NCBI RefSeq assembly: GCF_025245835.1
Contig: NZ_JAOBWS010000004.1
Coordinates: forward strand, 62,001 to 126,000
Origin: Rheinheimera sp. 4Y26
Lineage (GTDB): Bacteria > Pseudomonadota > Gammaproteobacteria > Enterobacterales > Alteromonadaceae
Reading direction: 5' to 3'
Length of the DNA stretch: 64,000 bases
The notes beneath the pieces are model-generated. The model was not told the DNA's origin. It did no database searches and worked only from the letters and a program-made list of their open reading frames with translations. This document shows positions 1 through 10,526 of the stretch, piece after piece (the stretch's first letter is position 1; every line of letters starts with the position of its first letter). Both the position numbers and the translations under genes were made by a program.

Positions 1-1242
1 GGAGGTGTTATTGGCCTCAGCTATGGCAGCGTCGAAGTTGTCATAACGGTACACTTTAAGAAGTGGGCCAAAATGTTCTTCATCCGGCAATGCTTTGGCT
101 TTAGTCACATCAATAATGCCCGGGCTTACAAAAGCAGCACCAGCCGGTAATTGTTTCAGTTCCAGCAAAGACACGCCACCAAGCGCCTGAATATCGGCCT
201 GGGCTTTGACCATACCTGCTGCTGCTTTGGCGCTAATCATGGCGCCATAAAACGGCTGATTGTCAGCAAAAGGATCGGCGACCTGAATATTGGCGGCAGC
301 GTTTAACAGTTTGGCCAGAATGGCATCACCATTGGCTGAGCGTTCAATAAACAAACGACGGGCACAGGTACAACGCTGACCGCTGCTGATAAAAGCTGAC
401 TGAATAATGTCATGCACTGCAGCGTCGATATTGGCCACATCTTTGACAATGAGCGGGTTATTGCCGCCCATTTCCAGCGCCAGAATTTTGCCCGGCTGAC
501 CGGCGTATTGCTGATGCAAATAATGACCTGTGCCTGAGCTGCCGGTAAAAAATAAACCGTCAATGCCAGGATGGCCTGCCAGCGCTTTGCCTGTGGCTAC
601 TTCACCTTGCACCAGGTTAATCACACCGGCTGGTAAACCGGCTTGTTGCCACAGTTGCACTGTGTATTCAGCGACTTTTGGTGTCAGCTCCGAAGGTTTA
701 AACACCACAGTGTTACCGGCAATCAGTGCCGGCACTATATGGCCGTTCGGTAAGTGGCCAGGGAAGTTGTAAGGGCCAAATACCGCCACCACACCATGGG
801 GTTTATGGCGGATAAAAGCACGGGCGCCAGGCATGGGGTTTTCTACTGTGCCGGTGCGCTCGTGGTAGGCTTTAATCGAAATGGCAATTTTGCCGGTCAT
901 GGCAGCCACTTCAGTGCGGCTTTCCCATAAGGCTTTACCGGTTTCGGTGGCAATCACGCGGGCCATTTGTTCGGTATTGGCTTTAAGCTGATCAGCAAAA
1001 GCTTCCACCACCGTAAGGCGTGCTTCCAGGCTTAACTGTGACCAGCGGTAAAATGCGTCGCGCGCGCTTTGAATAGCAGCATCAACCTGAGCGGCATCTG
1101 CACTCTGGCCTTGCCAAATCACGCTGTTATTGGCCGGATTGACTGAGCTGAATAAAGCGCCGGCACCTTGTTGCCACTCACCATTGATAAACTGTACAGC
1201 TGTATTCAACGCTGTTGCTTGAGATTGGGTAGGCTGGTTCAT
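1..1242 (-). CDS. astD: N-succinylglutamate 5-semialdehyde dehydrogenase, 3' end outside window
   Basis: Fourth enzyme of the arginine succinyltransferase pathway; it oxidises N-succinylglutamate semialdehyde to N-succinylglutamate with NAD(P)+. The frame is open from an ATG at 1242 to the window edge, giving 414 residues of a family that usually has about 490, so the C-terminus is missing only because the window ends. The aldehyde dehydrogenase catalytic pair is visible: Glu257 in ALEMGGNN and Cys291 in SGQRCTC, 34 residues apart as is usual. The start codon overlaps the astA stop by 4 bases (ATGA), pointing to translational coupling. Position after argD and astA favours AstD over other aldehyde dehydrogenases. 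Confidence 0.95.
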   Translation of the reverse strand, partial: MNQPTQSQATALNTAVQFINGEWQQGAGALFSSVNPANNSVIWQGQSADAAQVDAAIQSARDAFYRWSQLSLEARLTVVEAFADQLKANTEQMARVIATETGKALWESRTEVAAMTGKIAISIKAYHERTGTVENPMPGARAFIRHKPHGVVAVFGPYNFPGHLPNGHIVPALIAGNTVVFKPSELTPKVAEYTVQLWQQAGLPAGVINLVQGEVATGKALAGHPGIDGLFFTGSSGTGHYLHQQYAGQPGKILALEMGGNNPLIVKDVANIDAAVHDIIQSAFISSGQRCTCARRLFIERSANGDAILAKLLNAAANIQVADPFADNQPFYGAMISAKAAAGMVKAQADIQALGGVSLLELKQLPAGAAFVSPGIIDVTKAKALPDEEHFGPLLKVYRYDNFDAAIAEANNTS

Positions 1243-2285
1243 TTGGCACCTTTTTCCAGATTTAAATAACGAACAAAATCACCGTTTTGCACTTTCAGTA
1301 CATCGGCCACTTCGCTGCTCACCAGCAGTACATTCTGCTCGGTGCAAAGTTTTACATCGTCACTGAAGGTGGCACGGAAATTTGCGCTTGAGGTGTTGCA
1401 AAGTGCCAGCACCACACCGCCATGGCGTTTTTCGGCATTTTCTTCAATCCGTACTTCAATTTTATGGCTTTGCCGTACCGATTTAATTTGCTTCAGCTGC
1501 GCTTCCACTGTCGGGCCAGCGTCAAATAAATCGACATAACCACGGTGGATAAAACCTTCATTTTCCAAAAGTTTTAACGCAGGTTTAGTGTTTTCATGCA
1601 CTTCACCTATCACCTTTTGCGCCGATTCGGGCAGTAAGCTGACATAAATAGGATGGCGCGGCATTAAATCGGCAATAAAACCTTTATTACCAATACCAAT
1701 TAAATGGTCGGCTGTTGGGAAGTCGATGCTGAAAAAATAGGTTTGTAACCATTGCCAGAACGGTGGCAGCGCGTTGTCGTCGGCTACTCCGCGCATTTCA
1801 GCAATCACCAGCTTGGCAAAACGTTTTGGCTGCTCGGCCATAAACAAAAAACGCACCTTAGATAAAAAGCGGCCATTCAGACCTGCGCGGTAAGGCTCAC
1901 GCAAAAACAATGTACAAATTTCAGATACACCTGTGTAGTCGTTACACATGGTCAGAACTTCCACCGGATTAAACACATTCAGCTCGTTCGAGTGGTGGAT
2001 GACGGTACTTTTATGAAAATGGTACAGCGGATTGGTTAAACCGACAGAAGCTTCAATACCTGAGGTGCCGAGAATTTCACCTGTGGTGGTGTCTTCCAGC
2101 ACAAACAAATAACCCTGATTGCCGGGTTTATCGGTGTCGATGGCAAAACTATGTTCTGAGTGAGCGATTTTTTGTTTGAGTTTCTGCTCATTCACCGGCA
2201 GCGATGTAAAGCCAGCGCCTGATTCAATGGCAATTTGCATCAGTGCCGGGTAGTCCGATTGTTGGATCGGGCGGATCAATAACAT
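1239..2285 (-). CDS. astA: Arginine N-succinyltransferase
   Basis: First step of AST arginine catabolism: transfers succinyl from succinyl-CoA to the alpha-amino group of arginine. The 348-residue length matches the family. Characteristic AstA stretches are visible, including [18 protein letters not shown] and the following region with [12 protein letters not shown]. The N-terminus ([18 protein letters not shown]) has the look of a GNAT-type acyltransferase fold. It lies between argD and astD on the same strand, 134 bases after argD, with a stem-loop in that gap. A single-chain AstA is seen, not the AruF/AruG heterodimer of Pseudomonas. Confidence 0.96.
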   Translation of the reverse strand: MLLIRPIQQSDYPALMQIAIESGAGFTSLPVNEQKLKQKIAHSEHSFAIDTDKPGNQGYLFVLEDTTTGEILGTSGIEASVGLTNPLYHFHKSTVIHHSNELNVFNPVEVLTMCNDYTGVSEICTLFLREPYRAGLNGRFLSKVRFLFMAEQPKRFAKLVIAEMRGVADDNALPPFWQWLQTYFFSIDFPTADHLIGIGNKGFIADLMPRHPIYVSLLPESAQKVIGEVHENTKPALKLLENEGFIHRGYVDLFDAGPTVEAQLKQIKSVRQSHKIEVRIEENAEKRHGGVVLALCNTSSANFRATFSDDVKLCTEQNVLLVSSEVADVLKVQNGDFVRYLNLEKGAK

Positions 2286-2364
2286 CTTATGTTGTCCTCA
2301 ACAGAGCCTGTGTTGCTCATTACAAAGATTTAAAGATAAAAATAAGGGCCGGCGGCTATACAAT

Positions 2365-2391
2365 AAAGCCAAGGCATCAAACCCTGGCTTT
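2365..2391 (-). other. Intercistronic stem-loop between argD and astA
   Basis: The arms AAAGCCAAGG (2365-2374) and CCCTGGCTTT (2382-2391) pair over 10 positions with one mismatch around a 7-base loop. On the transcribed minus strand the hairpin is followed by ATTGTATAG, not a T-run, so it is a poor terminator. It may be an mRNA-stability or partial attenuation element that separates argD expression from astA-astD. Role inferred. Confidence 0.5.
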
Positions 2392-2419
2392 AAACCCGAT
2401 ATCTCTGGCCCTTTTCGGA

Positions 2420-3652
<1,233 letters not shown>

Positions 3653-3696
3653 TCAGTTGTAAACCGGTTGTGCCGGTATTCTTTGGGGTATCCCTT

Positions 3697-3702
3697 ATTA
3701 TA
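3697..3702 (-). promoter_or_regulatory. Probable -10 box of the ast operon
   Basis: On the minus strand a perfect TATAAT hexamer lies 60 bases upstream of the argD start. No good -35 element is seen at 16-18 bases, as expected for an activator-dependent promoter. The gap is shared with the divergent AsnC-type regulator gene, which could bind here. Inference from position and one hexamer. Confidence 0.5.
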
Positions 3703-3784
3703 TTGAGCAGAACCACCAAAATGCAGTAGCATTATTGACATATTTCATGTTTATTTAGTCAATTTAACGGCGGTGGTAATCAAA

Positions 3785-4213
3785 ATGCTAAGCAAAGAAG
3801 ACGAGCGGTTACTTTCTATTCTGCGTACCAACGCCAGAACCAGCGTGTCGGATTTAGCCAGATTGTTAAATTTGTCGCGTTCTACAGTGCAAACCCGCAT
3901 TGCCAGACTGGAACAAACCGGCGTCATTAAAGGTTATGTGGTGGAATATGGTGACAAGTTTGTCAGCACTTTAGTGTCGGCTCATGTGTCTATTAAGGTA
4001 AAACAAAAACTCACCACTAAAACCAATGTGGAATTAAAACAAATTCCACAAATTTCAGAACTTTATGCCATCAGTGGTGAATACGATCTCATTGCTGTGG
4101 TGCAGGCACAAAGCACAGAGCAGCTGAGTCATTTATTAGATGATATTGGTAACCTGGATGGGGTAGAGCGCACCAATTCTGCGGTGGTACTGGAAACCAA
4201 ATTTAAGCGTTAG
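3785..4213 (+). CDS. AsnC/Lrp-family transcriptional regulator
   Basis: Feast/famine-type regulator of 142 residues. An N-terminal winged helix-turn-helix covers roughly residues 1-55 (LSKEDERLLSILRTNARTSV, then LSRSTVQTRIARLEQTGVIKGY). A C-terminal RAM ligand-binding domain follows (VELKQIPQISELYAISGEYDLI). It is transcribed divergently from the ast operon across a gap of about 150 bases, so it is a reasonable candidate for controlling arginine catabolism, but the effector is unknown. A GTG at 3773 would add four residues; the ATG at 3785 places the helix-turn-helix at the usual distance from the N-terminus. Neither start has a strong ribosome binding site. Confidence 0.88.
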   Translation: MLSKEDERLLSILRTNARTSVSDLARLLNLSRSTVQTRIARLEQTGVIKGYVVEYGDKFVSTLVSAHVSIKVKQKLTTKTNVELKQIPQISELYAISGEYDLIAVVQAQSTEQLSHLLDDIGNLDGVERTNSAVVLETKFKR

Positions 4214-4354
4214 ACGTAATAAAACAACAATGTGAAGCAATTGTAGCGCTTTCAGGCAAAAGTCCGACCAGTTCAGTGAAATTTTACTACGAGGCGCTAC
4301 AACAGGTAAACTCTCTACAATTTTCCGCCAGATGGCCACCAGATCAGGATTTTT

Positions 4355-6049
4355 ATGCGTCAGTCAGAGCAAAATACCCCTTTGTATATTCATTACGCCG
4401 GACCGGCATTATTAGAAACACCTTTATTAAATAAAGGCAGTGCTTTTAGCCGTGAAGAGCGTGCTGCTTTTAACCTGACAGGTTTATTGCCACCGCGCTA
4501 CGAAACTATCGAAGAGCAGGCGGCCCGCGCTTATATGCAATATTCATCTTTTGAAGAGCCGATTAATAAACATATTTATCTGCGCGTGGTGCAGGACAAC
4601 AACGAAACGCTGTTTCACCGGTTATTGCAAAACCATTTAGAAGAAATGTTGCCCATTATCTATACGCCAACAGTGGGTGATGCCTGTGAGCGTTTTTCTG
4701 ATATTTACCGCAGCGCCCGTGGTTTGTTTATTTCGTACAGCGACCGCGATCAACTCGATGATGTGCTCAGAAGCGCCACCAAGAAAAAAGTCAAAGTGAT
4801 AGTGGTTACTGACGGCGAGCGGGTGCTGGGCCTTGGTGATCAGGGCATCGGTGGTATGGGCATTTCGATTGGTAAGTTGTCGCTGTACACAGCCTGTGGT
4901 GGCATCAGCCCGGCTTATACCTTACCAGTGTGCCTCGATGTAGGCACCAACAACGAAAAACTGCTGAACGACCCTTATTACATGGGCAACCGTCACCGCC
5001 GTATTACAGGTGACGAATACTATGAATTTGTTGATAAATTTATTAAAGCAGTGAAACGCCGCTGGCCCGAGGCTATGGTGCAGTTTGAAGATTTTGCTCA
5101 GCCCAATGCCATGCCGCTGTTAAAACGCTACCGCGACCAGATTTGCTGTTTTAACGATGATATTCAGGGCACCGCTGCTGTGACTGTGGGGACTCTACTG
5201 GCCGCCTGCCGCTCAAAAGGTCAGAAATTATCCAGCCAGAAAGTGGTCTTTGTCGGCGCAGGCTCTGCAGGTTGTGGTATTGCCGAGCAAGTCATCAGCC
5301 AAATGGTGTCTGAAGGCTTAACAGATCCCCAGGCGCGCAGTCAGGTCTATATGGTGGACCGTTTTGGTTTACTCACTGAAGGCATGAGCGATTTACGTGA
5401 TTTTCAGCAAGCACTGGTGCAACAAAAAGACGCCATCGCTGATTGGTCTTTTAGTGGTGACTATGCCTCGTTGCGCGACGTGATGAACTGCGCCAAACCC
5501 GATATCTTGATTGGGGTGTCCGGTGTGGCAGGTTTGTTTACCGAAGCTGTGGTCAAAGCAATGAAAAAGCACTGTGAGCTGCCGATCATTATGCCACTCA
5601 GTAACCCTATTAAGCAGATTGAAGCCAGGCCGGAAAAAATTATTGAATGGACAGACGGTAAGGTGATTATCGCGACCGGTAGCCCGTTTAAACCTATTGA
5701 ATATCAAGGCAAAATTTACCCGATAGCCCAGTGCAATAACAGCTACATCTTCCCTGGTATTGGTCTTGGTGTATTGGCGGTTAAAGCCAAACGCATCAGC
5801 GATGAAATGCTCAGAACGGCCAGTGAAACCCTGGCGGCAGCATCACCACTTGCCAACACTGGCGAGGGCGGTTTATTGCCACCACTGACCCAACTTGCTG
5901 AACTTTCTAAAAAAATTGCTTTTGAAGTAGCCAAGATTGCGATGCAGCAAGGTCATGCGCTGGAGTTGGATGATGAAAGTTTGCAGAAGAAAATAGACGC
6001 CAATTTCTGGAAACCAGAGTACCGCCAGTATAAAAGGGTCAGTAGTTAA
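4355..6049 (+). CDS. maeA: NAD-dependent malic enzyme
   Basis: Oxidative decarboxylation of malate to pyruvate with NAD+, linking the TCA cycle to pyruvate. The 564-residue length matches E. coli MaeA (SfcA) and lacks the C-terminal phosphotransacetylase-like domain of MaeB. Visible family features are [17 protein letters not shown] near residue 110, [20 protein letters not shown] near 155, the metal-site [12 protein letters not shown], and the nucleotide-binding [15 protein letters not shown]. It stands alone: the upstream gene is a regulator, and a strong terminator follows at 6103-6130. Confidence 0.96.
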   Translation: MRQSEQNTPLYIHYAGPALLETPLLNKGSAFSREERAAFNLTGLLPPRYETIEEQAARAYMQYSSFEEPINKHIYLRVVQDNNETLFHRLLQNHLEEMLPIIYTPTVGDACERFSDIYRSARGLFISYSDRDQLDDVLRSATKKKVKVIVVTDGERVLGLGDQGIGGMGISIGKLSLYTACGGISPAYTLPVCLDVGTNNEKLLNDPYYMGNRHRRITGDEYYEFVDKFIKAVKRRWPEAMVQFEDFAQPNAMPLLKRYRDQICCFNDDIQGTAAVTVGTLLAACRSKGQKLSSQKVVFVGAGSAGCGIAEQVISQMVSEGLTDPQARSQVYMVDRFGLLTEGMSDLRDFQQALVQQKDAIADWSFSGDYASLRDVMNCAKPDILIGVSGVAGLFTEAVVKAMKKHCELPIIMPLSNPIKQIEARPEKIIEWTDGKVIIATGSPFKPIEYQGKIYPIAQCNNSYIFPGIGLGVLAVKAKRISDEMLRTASETLAAASPLANTGEGGLLPPLTQLAELSKKIAFEVAKIAMQQGHALELDDESLQKKIDANFWKPEYRQYKRVSS

Positions 6050-6102
6050 GCAGTTATTGGCGATAAGCCGCTGCTTGGCAAAAGCTAAAACAAACTCATC
6101 AT

Positions 6103-6130
6103 AGCCGGGTTCAGCCCGGCTCTTTTTTTT
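6103..6130 (+). terminator. Rho-independent terminator of maeA
   Basis: A 7-bp GC-rich stem (AGCCGGG/CCCGGCT) with a 5-base loop is followed directly by CTTTTTTTT. Confidence 0.9.
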
Positions 6131-6424
6131 GTCAATCTGAACCAGCTGTCATATCGCTGTTTTTTTTTATTAGTGCAGCAGCGGAGCGATTCTCTTTACA
6201 AAATAAAGGCTTGTACACAGTACCTTCTAAATAAGGCTTTCTAACTAACGTCTTTTAAACAAAGCTTTTTCACCTGATTTTGACCTTGTTTCATTTGCTG
6301 ATCGCAATGTGGTTGTGCGGTTTTATCAGTTTATAAAGAAAAAAAACAAACTTTTTCGCTGCGCTCTTCGACTATGTCGTTATGCAAACTTTTTGCAGAT
6401 TTTTAGCCCAATGCGGAGCCTGTT
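6131..6424. other. Intergenic region between maeA terminator and the lipoprotein gene
   Basis: An AT-rich stretch with no convincing ORF. It should hold the promoter of the downstream lipoprotein gene, but I see no good -35/-10 pair. Nothing else recognisable. Confidence 0.5.
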
Positions 6425-7051
6425 ATGAACAATTTACCCAAACATCTGAAATTTTTTGGTCCTTTGTTGGTTTTGACCATGCTGCAGCTAAGCGCCTGTA
6501 GTAACGCCACTGCTACTGCTGTGGCGGACCAATCAGGAATGGACAGTGCCGGAGCGAAGCCACAAAACTCAGGCCGCAGCGGCTATCAGTTGCAGGTTCT
6601 CAAAAACTGCAAAGTGTTGTCGGAGCGGGCTCTGAATGCACAGGAGCTGAAGTTATATCAGGAGCTGCAACTTGCCGAGCAGCGTATGAAACAGCTGGAA
6701 GCACCACTCAAACAAATGGAAGCGGAACTGGCAACACAAAGCAAAGCGCTTGAGCATGTGAGCCGCCAGATTGAACAGCAGGCCGGGCAGCGTCAGGGAC
6801 CGGATCCAACACTTCTGCAGGCGCAGGCTGAATTTAGTAACAAAATCAGCGCTGTGGTAGACAGTCATCAGGCTGATATCGACGCACTGAGCTCACAAGG
6901 TCAGTACATTGCAACAGTGGCCACAGAATTTGAACAGCTGGTGATAAAACCCTTAGACAAAGGCAGTTATGACCAAATCAGGTTATACCCACAAAACGGT
7001 CAGGCGCCGGAGGATTGTCAGCAGGGTATGTTTTTTTCGGCCTCACGCTGA
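6425..7051 (+). CDS. Uncharacterised lipoprotein with coiled coil
   Basis: I do not recognise this 208-residue protein. It begins with a hydrophobic signal (FGPLLVLTMLQLSAC) ending in a lipobox with Cys25 as the lipidation site; residue +2 is Ser, compatible with transport to the outer membrane. Residues about 70-125 are Gln/Glu/Leu-rich with heptad-like leucines (QELQLAEQRMKQLEAPLKQM), so a coiled coil is likely. A Cys near the start of the mature domain (LKNCKVL) and one near the C-terminus (PEDCQQG) could form a disulphide. It is monocistronic, with its own terminator. A periplasmic or envelope structural role is possible but unproven. Confidence 0.8.
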   Translation: MNNLPKHLKFFGPLLVLTMLQLSACSNATATAVADQSGMDSAGAKPQNSGRSGYQLQVLKNCKVLSERALNAQELKLYQELQLAEQRMKQLEAPLKQMEAELATQSKALEHVSRQIEQQAGQRQGPDPTLLQAQAEFSNKISAVVDSHQADIDALSSQGQYIATVATEFEQLVIKPLDKGSYDQIRLYPQNGQAPEDCQQGMFFSASR

Positions 7052-7053
7052 TA

Positions 7054-7083
7054 AAAAACCACCTCCTCTGGAGGTGGTTTTGT
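7054..7083 (+). terminator. Rho-independent terminator after the lipoprotein gene
   Basis: A perfect 11-bp stem (7056-7066 with 7070-7080) and 3-base loop start three bases after the stop codon. The descending arm ends in TTT followed by TGTT. The A-run on the other side could let it work on the opposite strand as well. Confidence 0.85.
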
Positions 7084-7181
7084 TAAAACGAGGGTTCAAT
7101 CGTCAAAGGTTTTATAACTCAACAGCTAAGTCGCAAAGCCTGCTCTGCAGCAGACTTTACGCACGGCTTAGCTGCAGCTTA

Positions 7182-7805
7182 TCAAGCGACAACTGACGCG
7201 CCGGTACGTTTTTTACCTGATACCCGGCGCAGACTCAGCCATAACAGCGGGCAAAGCATTAACAGTGCTGATGGTGGTGCAGGGACTGCCGTTGGATCTG
7301 TCACCTGTATATTGATGCCGGCCCAGTTTGGGACCAGCATATTGCCACTTTGACCGAGCAGGCCAAGGTAGCTGTTATCAAGTTCCAGCACAAAATTGCC
7401 GGCTTTTTTCACGGTAAATTTAAAGGCGGCTAACACAAATCCTTGTTGCTGCTGCGCCATTAAAAGGTCCAAATCGGCCGCCCAGTCGGCATACTCTTCC
7501 AGCGATAACTTGCCGTTGATTAAATCGTGGGCGGAATAAGCATATGAGCCAAAACCATCGTCAAAGCCAGTGCCAAAAGTCCAGCTTTCTAACCAAAGCT
7601 GCGCCGGTTGATACTGCAGCGCCAGGAAAAAGCCTGTCAGGGTTTCAGTGGCGTTTTCAACACTAAGCCAGGCGGTTACTGTATCGCCGGTTTGATATTG
7701 CTGCTGATCGGTTTCAATACGGATCAGCGCAGCGTTGGACGAGGTGCTCAGAAACAGCAAACAAGCCGTGATGAGCTGACAAAATGTGGTTTTTAATACA
7801 TTCAT
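7182..7805 (-). CDS. Cohesin-like secreted protein with PEP-CTERM-like sorting tail
   Basis: A 207-residue protein with three parts. (1) A signal peptide ends near residue 25 (CLLFLSTSSNA). (2) A beta-rich domain, about residues 26-170, opens like a cohesin: QQQYQTGDTVTAWLSVEN, then FFLALQYQPAQLWLESW, closing with GFVLAAFKFTVKKAGNFVLEL. (3) The C-terminal tail from residue 174 reads VPAPPS, then a hydrophobic stretch, then LRRVSGKKR, the motif-helix-arginine layout of PEP-CTERM substrates of exosortases. It lies 24 bases downstream of the dockerin-bearing collagenase and is almost certainly co-transcribed. The cohesin call rests on pattern similarity only. The tail extends about 10 residues past the basic cluster, longer than usual. 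Confidence 0.72.
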   Translation of the reverse strand: MNVLKTTFCQLITACLLFLSTSSNAALIRIETDQQQYQTGDTVTAWLSVENATETLTGFFLALQYQPAQLWLESWTFGTGFDDGFGSYAYSAHDLINGKLSLEEYADWAADLDLLMAQQQQGFVLAAFKFTVKKAGNFVLELDNSYLGLLGQSGNMLVPNWAGINIQVTDPTAVPAPPSALLMLCPLLWLSLRRVSGKKRTGASVVA

Positions 7806-7829
7806 TTTTTAAGTTCCTGTTCTAAGTTC

Positions 7830-10214
7830 TTACACTGCAATAGCGCAGCGAGGTAAATCACAAAGTTTGCTCATGGCCGGCATATCACGCTGGTCCACAA
7901 CCTTGTCGAGGTTAAAATCAAGATCGATGGTTAAATTGGTTTTACTGCGTAACCGCTGGTTAAACAGTTCAATATCGCGTTTATCAACGGCGCCGTTTTT
8001 ATCCAGATCGGCAGGGCGGAACGAAACGCTCTGACAAATGCCCTGACCCGCAACAACACAGTCCAGCCATTGATGAAACTCAAGGTCAAAATTGCTGCCC
8101 CAGGTTTTCAGAATGTCCTGATAGGGCGTGTAAGGCGGTAGTTCAGGTAAATCAACTTTTTGCTGGCCACAGGTCCAGACCCAGTTACCTGAGCCCCAGG
8201 CGCTGTCGTCATATAACCAGCTCCAGTTATTGGCGATAGCGTCAGGTTTGTAACGCCAGCCCCATTCAAAGCTGCAGGCTTCGGTGGAAATCGCGTATTT
8301 GGCGGCGCGTAAAGTAGGCAGCAGCGGCTGGTCGATATCAGCGCGATGTTTTTCAAACATAAAACGTACTGCAAGGTAACCCCAGTGGTAAGTGCGGGCT
8401 GTATTGCTGTTGGCGTAAGTGGTTTGGAACAACTCACTGAGCTGATAGGTTTTATTCGGTGCAACAGCCAGAGCTTTGGCATTATTGGCCGGCTGCGACA
8501 GATATTCAGCTAAGCCTTCACCCCACCAGACTGAATTTTGGGGTTGGTCGCTAAAGCTGCCCCATTGGTTAAAACGACCGTCCAGATAATGGATGTACTC
8601 GTGCTCTAAGTTCCACACTACAAAAGAAGGCGCCAGCCAGGTGGCCTGATAGGCAATAAAGCGCGCCTGGTTAGCCGGATCTGACGGAGTTCCTTCCAGA
8701 TACATTCCACCGTTGTTGGTGTCGATGCCAAAAAACTGACCGGCATAGTTCTGATAATCGCTGGAGGATTTAAAAATCACCATCTCAAGCGCAGTGTTGT
8801 TGTCGTTAGCCACCGGGCTGCTGGCATTGGTGTTAAAGGTTTGGTGGAACAGGTTTTCCTCAGCGGCCAGTTTGGTACAGATACCGGCCAGATTTTCATT
8901 GCTGATTTGCCCCTGGTACCTGAGTTTAAGGGTAGGGCCACAAGCGTGGCTGCCGGATAACACTGTGGACTCAAGATCAAACTGACAGGCATTGCCGTAC
9001 ATACTGCAATTGGCACTGTCGTAGGCTTTTACCATCCCTTGTGCATTCACCCAGGCTTGCGAGCCGGTGCCGCCATAGCTGTAGGTTGACAGCACATGCT
9101 GCAGCGCCGGACGCACTGTGTCGGCAACAGCACCACCCAGTTTGAGCATACGGCCAAGCTCAGACACCGCATCATTAAACTGATACTCGCGGGTATGACC
9201 CACCAGCCATAAGCCATCGTTTAATACAAAATCACGAAGCCTGGTGACAATTTGCGGATGGGCAGCCAGAGTTTGGTCGAGCTCAGCGCCGCCGATATTC
9301 ACCGCATTAAAATAATGGGTCAGAATTTGGGTCATACCGTTTTCTTCATAGGCCACACCCCAGTCATTACTGCGGCTGACACTCTGCGCATAACCCTGCA
9401 GCGCTTCGCTGATCCTCGGCAAAAACTGCAAGGCTTCAGTGCCTGAACTTCGCACTAAAATCAGCATTTCGTAACGCAGGAAATAATTACGTGAACTGGT
9501 GCCGTTAAACTCGACAAAATGGTCGCCGGCAAAATACTGGCTCAGGGCTTGTTGCAGGGCAGCTTTATAATTGCTGGCAAAGCTTCGGCCGGTGGAGGAT
9601 TCAGCCCAGTGCATGGCCCTTAAATAAGTCACCAGTTTTTCCAGTACCACAGCACCTGAAGCGTCCGAGCCATCAAAGCCCTGCAGTTGCTCGTTAATTG
9701 CATTGGCAATCGTCAAAATTTTGCTATCTGAAAAATGTGCGGTGCCTACCAGACCAACATCATAAAGTTTGTATAAACAACCGGTTAAACTGGCATTACT
9801 AACAGCGGCAACCAAATCGTTGCCATATAAATTCAGCAGATCGGCAGGGCTGCTACAACTGATGACTGCTGTTGTAGCATTGTCGTTTTGGGCAATTTTG
9901 TGTTGCGCTGTACTTGGCAGGTTTTGCCGGAAAAACTCCTGATCGGCCGCAGGACGCCAACGATTGCTAAGCTCAAGACCATGTTTTTCCGCGTAAATTT
10001 TGGCCTGAACTTTTTCAAATTCAGCTGGCGACATTAAACGGGGTGGTGCAACTGTGTTGCTTTGTGTGTGCTGCTGTTTTGCAGCAAGTTCAGACAGATG
10101 CTGGCGCTGTAAATCGACGCTGATTTGGCCTGGGTGTGTTAATTGCACCTGCTCCTGCGCCATAACCAAACAGCTGCTGAGTAAAAGCGGCAGCAGCTTC
10201 AGATGGGTTTTCAT
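7830..10214 (-). CDS. Secreted M9-family collagenase with C-terminal dockerin-like module
   Basis: A 794-residue zinc metalloprotease. Signal peptide: residues 1-19 (LLPLLLSSCLVMAQ). An M9N-like domain fills roughly residues 110-450. The catalytic domain has H538-E-Y-I-H542 followed by YLDGRF, and Glu570 in GEGLAEYLS lies 28 residues after H542, the spacing of the third zinc ligand in clostridial collagenase. No PKD or PPC domains follow, unlike many M9 enzymes. Instead the last 59 residues hold two EF-hand-type loops, D736-x-D738-x-N740-G and D766-x-N768-x-D770, each ending 12 residues on in Asp (747, 777). That is the duplicated calcium-loop layout of a type I dockerin. The adjacent gene encodes a cohesin-like protein. 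Likely role: extracellular collagen or peptide degradation. Confidence 0.9.
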   Translation of the reverse strand: MKTHLKLLPLLLSSCLVMAQEQVQLTHPGQISVDLQRQHLSELAAKQQHTQSNTVAPPRLMSPAEFEKVQAKIYAEKHGLELSNRWRPAADQEFFRQNLPSTAQHKIAQNDNATTAVISCSSPADLLNLYGNDLVAAVSNASLTGCLYKLYDVGLVGTAHFSDSKILTIANAINEQLQGFDGSDASGAVVLEKLVTYLRAMHWAESSTGRSFASNYKAALQQALSQYFAGDHFVEFNGTSSRNYFLRYEMLILVRSSGTEALQFLPRISEALQGYAQSVSRSNDWGVAYEENGMTQILTHYFNAVNIGGAELDQTLAAHPQIVTRLRDFVLNDGLWLVGHTREYQFNDAVSELGRMLKLGGAVADTVRPALQHVLSTYSYGGTGSQAWVNAQGMVKAYDSANCSMYGNACQFDLESTVLSGSHACGPTLKLRYQGQISNENLAGICTKLAAEENLFHQTFNTNASSPVANDNNTALEMVIFKSSSDYQNYAGQFFGIDTNNGGMYLEGTPSDPANQARFIAYQATWLAPSFVVWNLEHEYIHYLDGRFNQWGSFSDQPQNSVWWGEGLAEYLSQPANNAKALAVAPNKTYQLSELFQTTYANSNTARTYHWGYLAVRFMFEKHRADIDQPLLPTLRAAKYAISTEACSFEWGWRYKPDAIANNWSWLYDDSAWGSGNWVWTCGQQKVDLPELPPYTPYQDILKTWGSNFDLEFHQWLDCVVAGQGICQSVSFRPADLDKNGAVDKRDIELFNQRLRSKTNLTIDLDFNLDKVVDQRDMPAMSKLCDLPRCAIAV

Positions 10215-10526
10215 AAAGGCATGTTCCTTCCGGTGAGTGATCGTTATAATTGTGTTACCTGCGCAGGTGGGAATAAGTTAACACAATATATATTGTATAC
10301 AATATATTCAACTTGGTTTATTTAGTTTTACCAGGTTGGTGTTTTTACTTCATTTGGTTATAAAAGCACCTGAAATAGGCAAATTAGTGCGATTACGGAA
10401 ACAAAATTGCAAAACCAGCAACTCCCGGCTGTTGCTGTCATGTGTTCCGGTTGCTGTCTGCACAGCAGCAAAATGGGCACAGGCGGCGCACGGTAATACA
10501 ATGCGGTAGCAAAAAAGGAAGAAAAA
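10215..10526. other. Divergent intergenic region upstream of collagenase and DUF1543 gene
   Basis: It separates the minus-strand collagenase operon from the plus-strand DUF1543 gene and so carries both promoters. The part near the collagenase is AT-rich and contains a perfect 20-bp palindrome (10288-10307). An AAGGAAG ribosome binding site for the DUF1543 gene lies at about 10515-10521. Confidence 0.6.
10288..10307. promoter_or_regulatory. Perfect 20-bp palindrome, candidate operator
   Basis: ATATATTGTATACAATATAT is a perfect inverted repeat centred 83 bases upstream of the collagenase start. The core TTGTATACAA resembles sites bound by some GntR-family repressors. The sequence is AT-rich, so it may instead be promoter DNA. 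No regulator gene lies beside it. Confidence 0.45.

Noticed and set aside
10054-10236. 60-codon plus-strand frame across the collagenase start
   Set aside because: It is antisense to the signal peptide region and its Cys/Leu-rich translation is a shadow of that gene.
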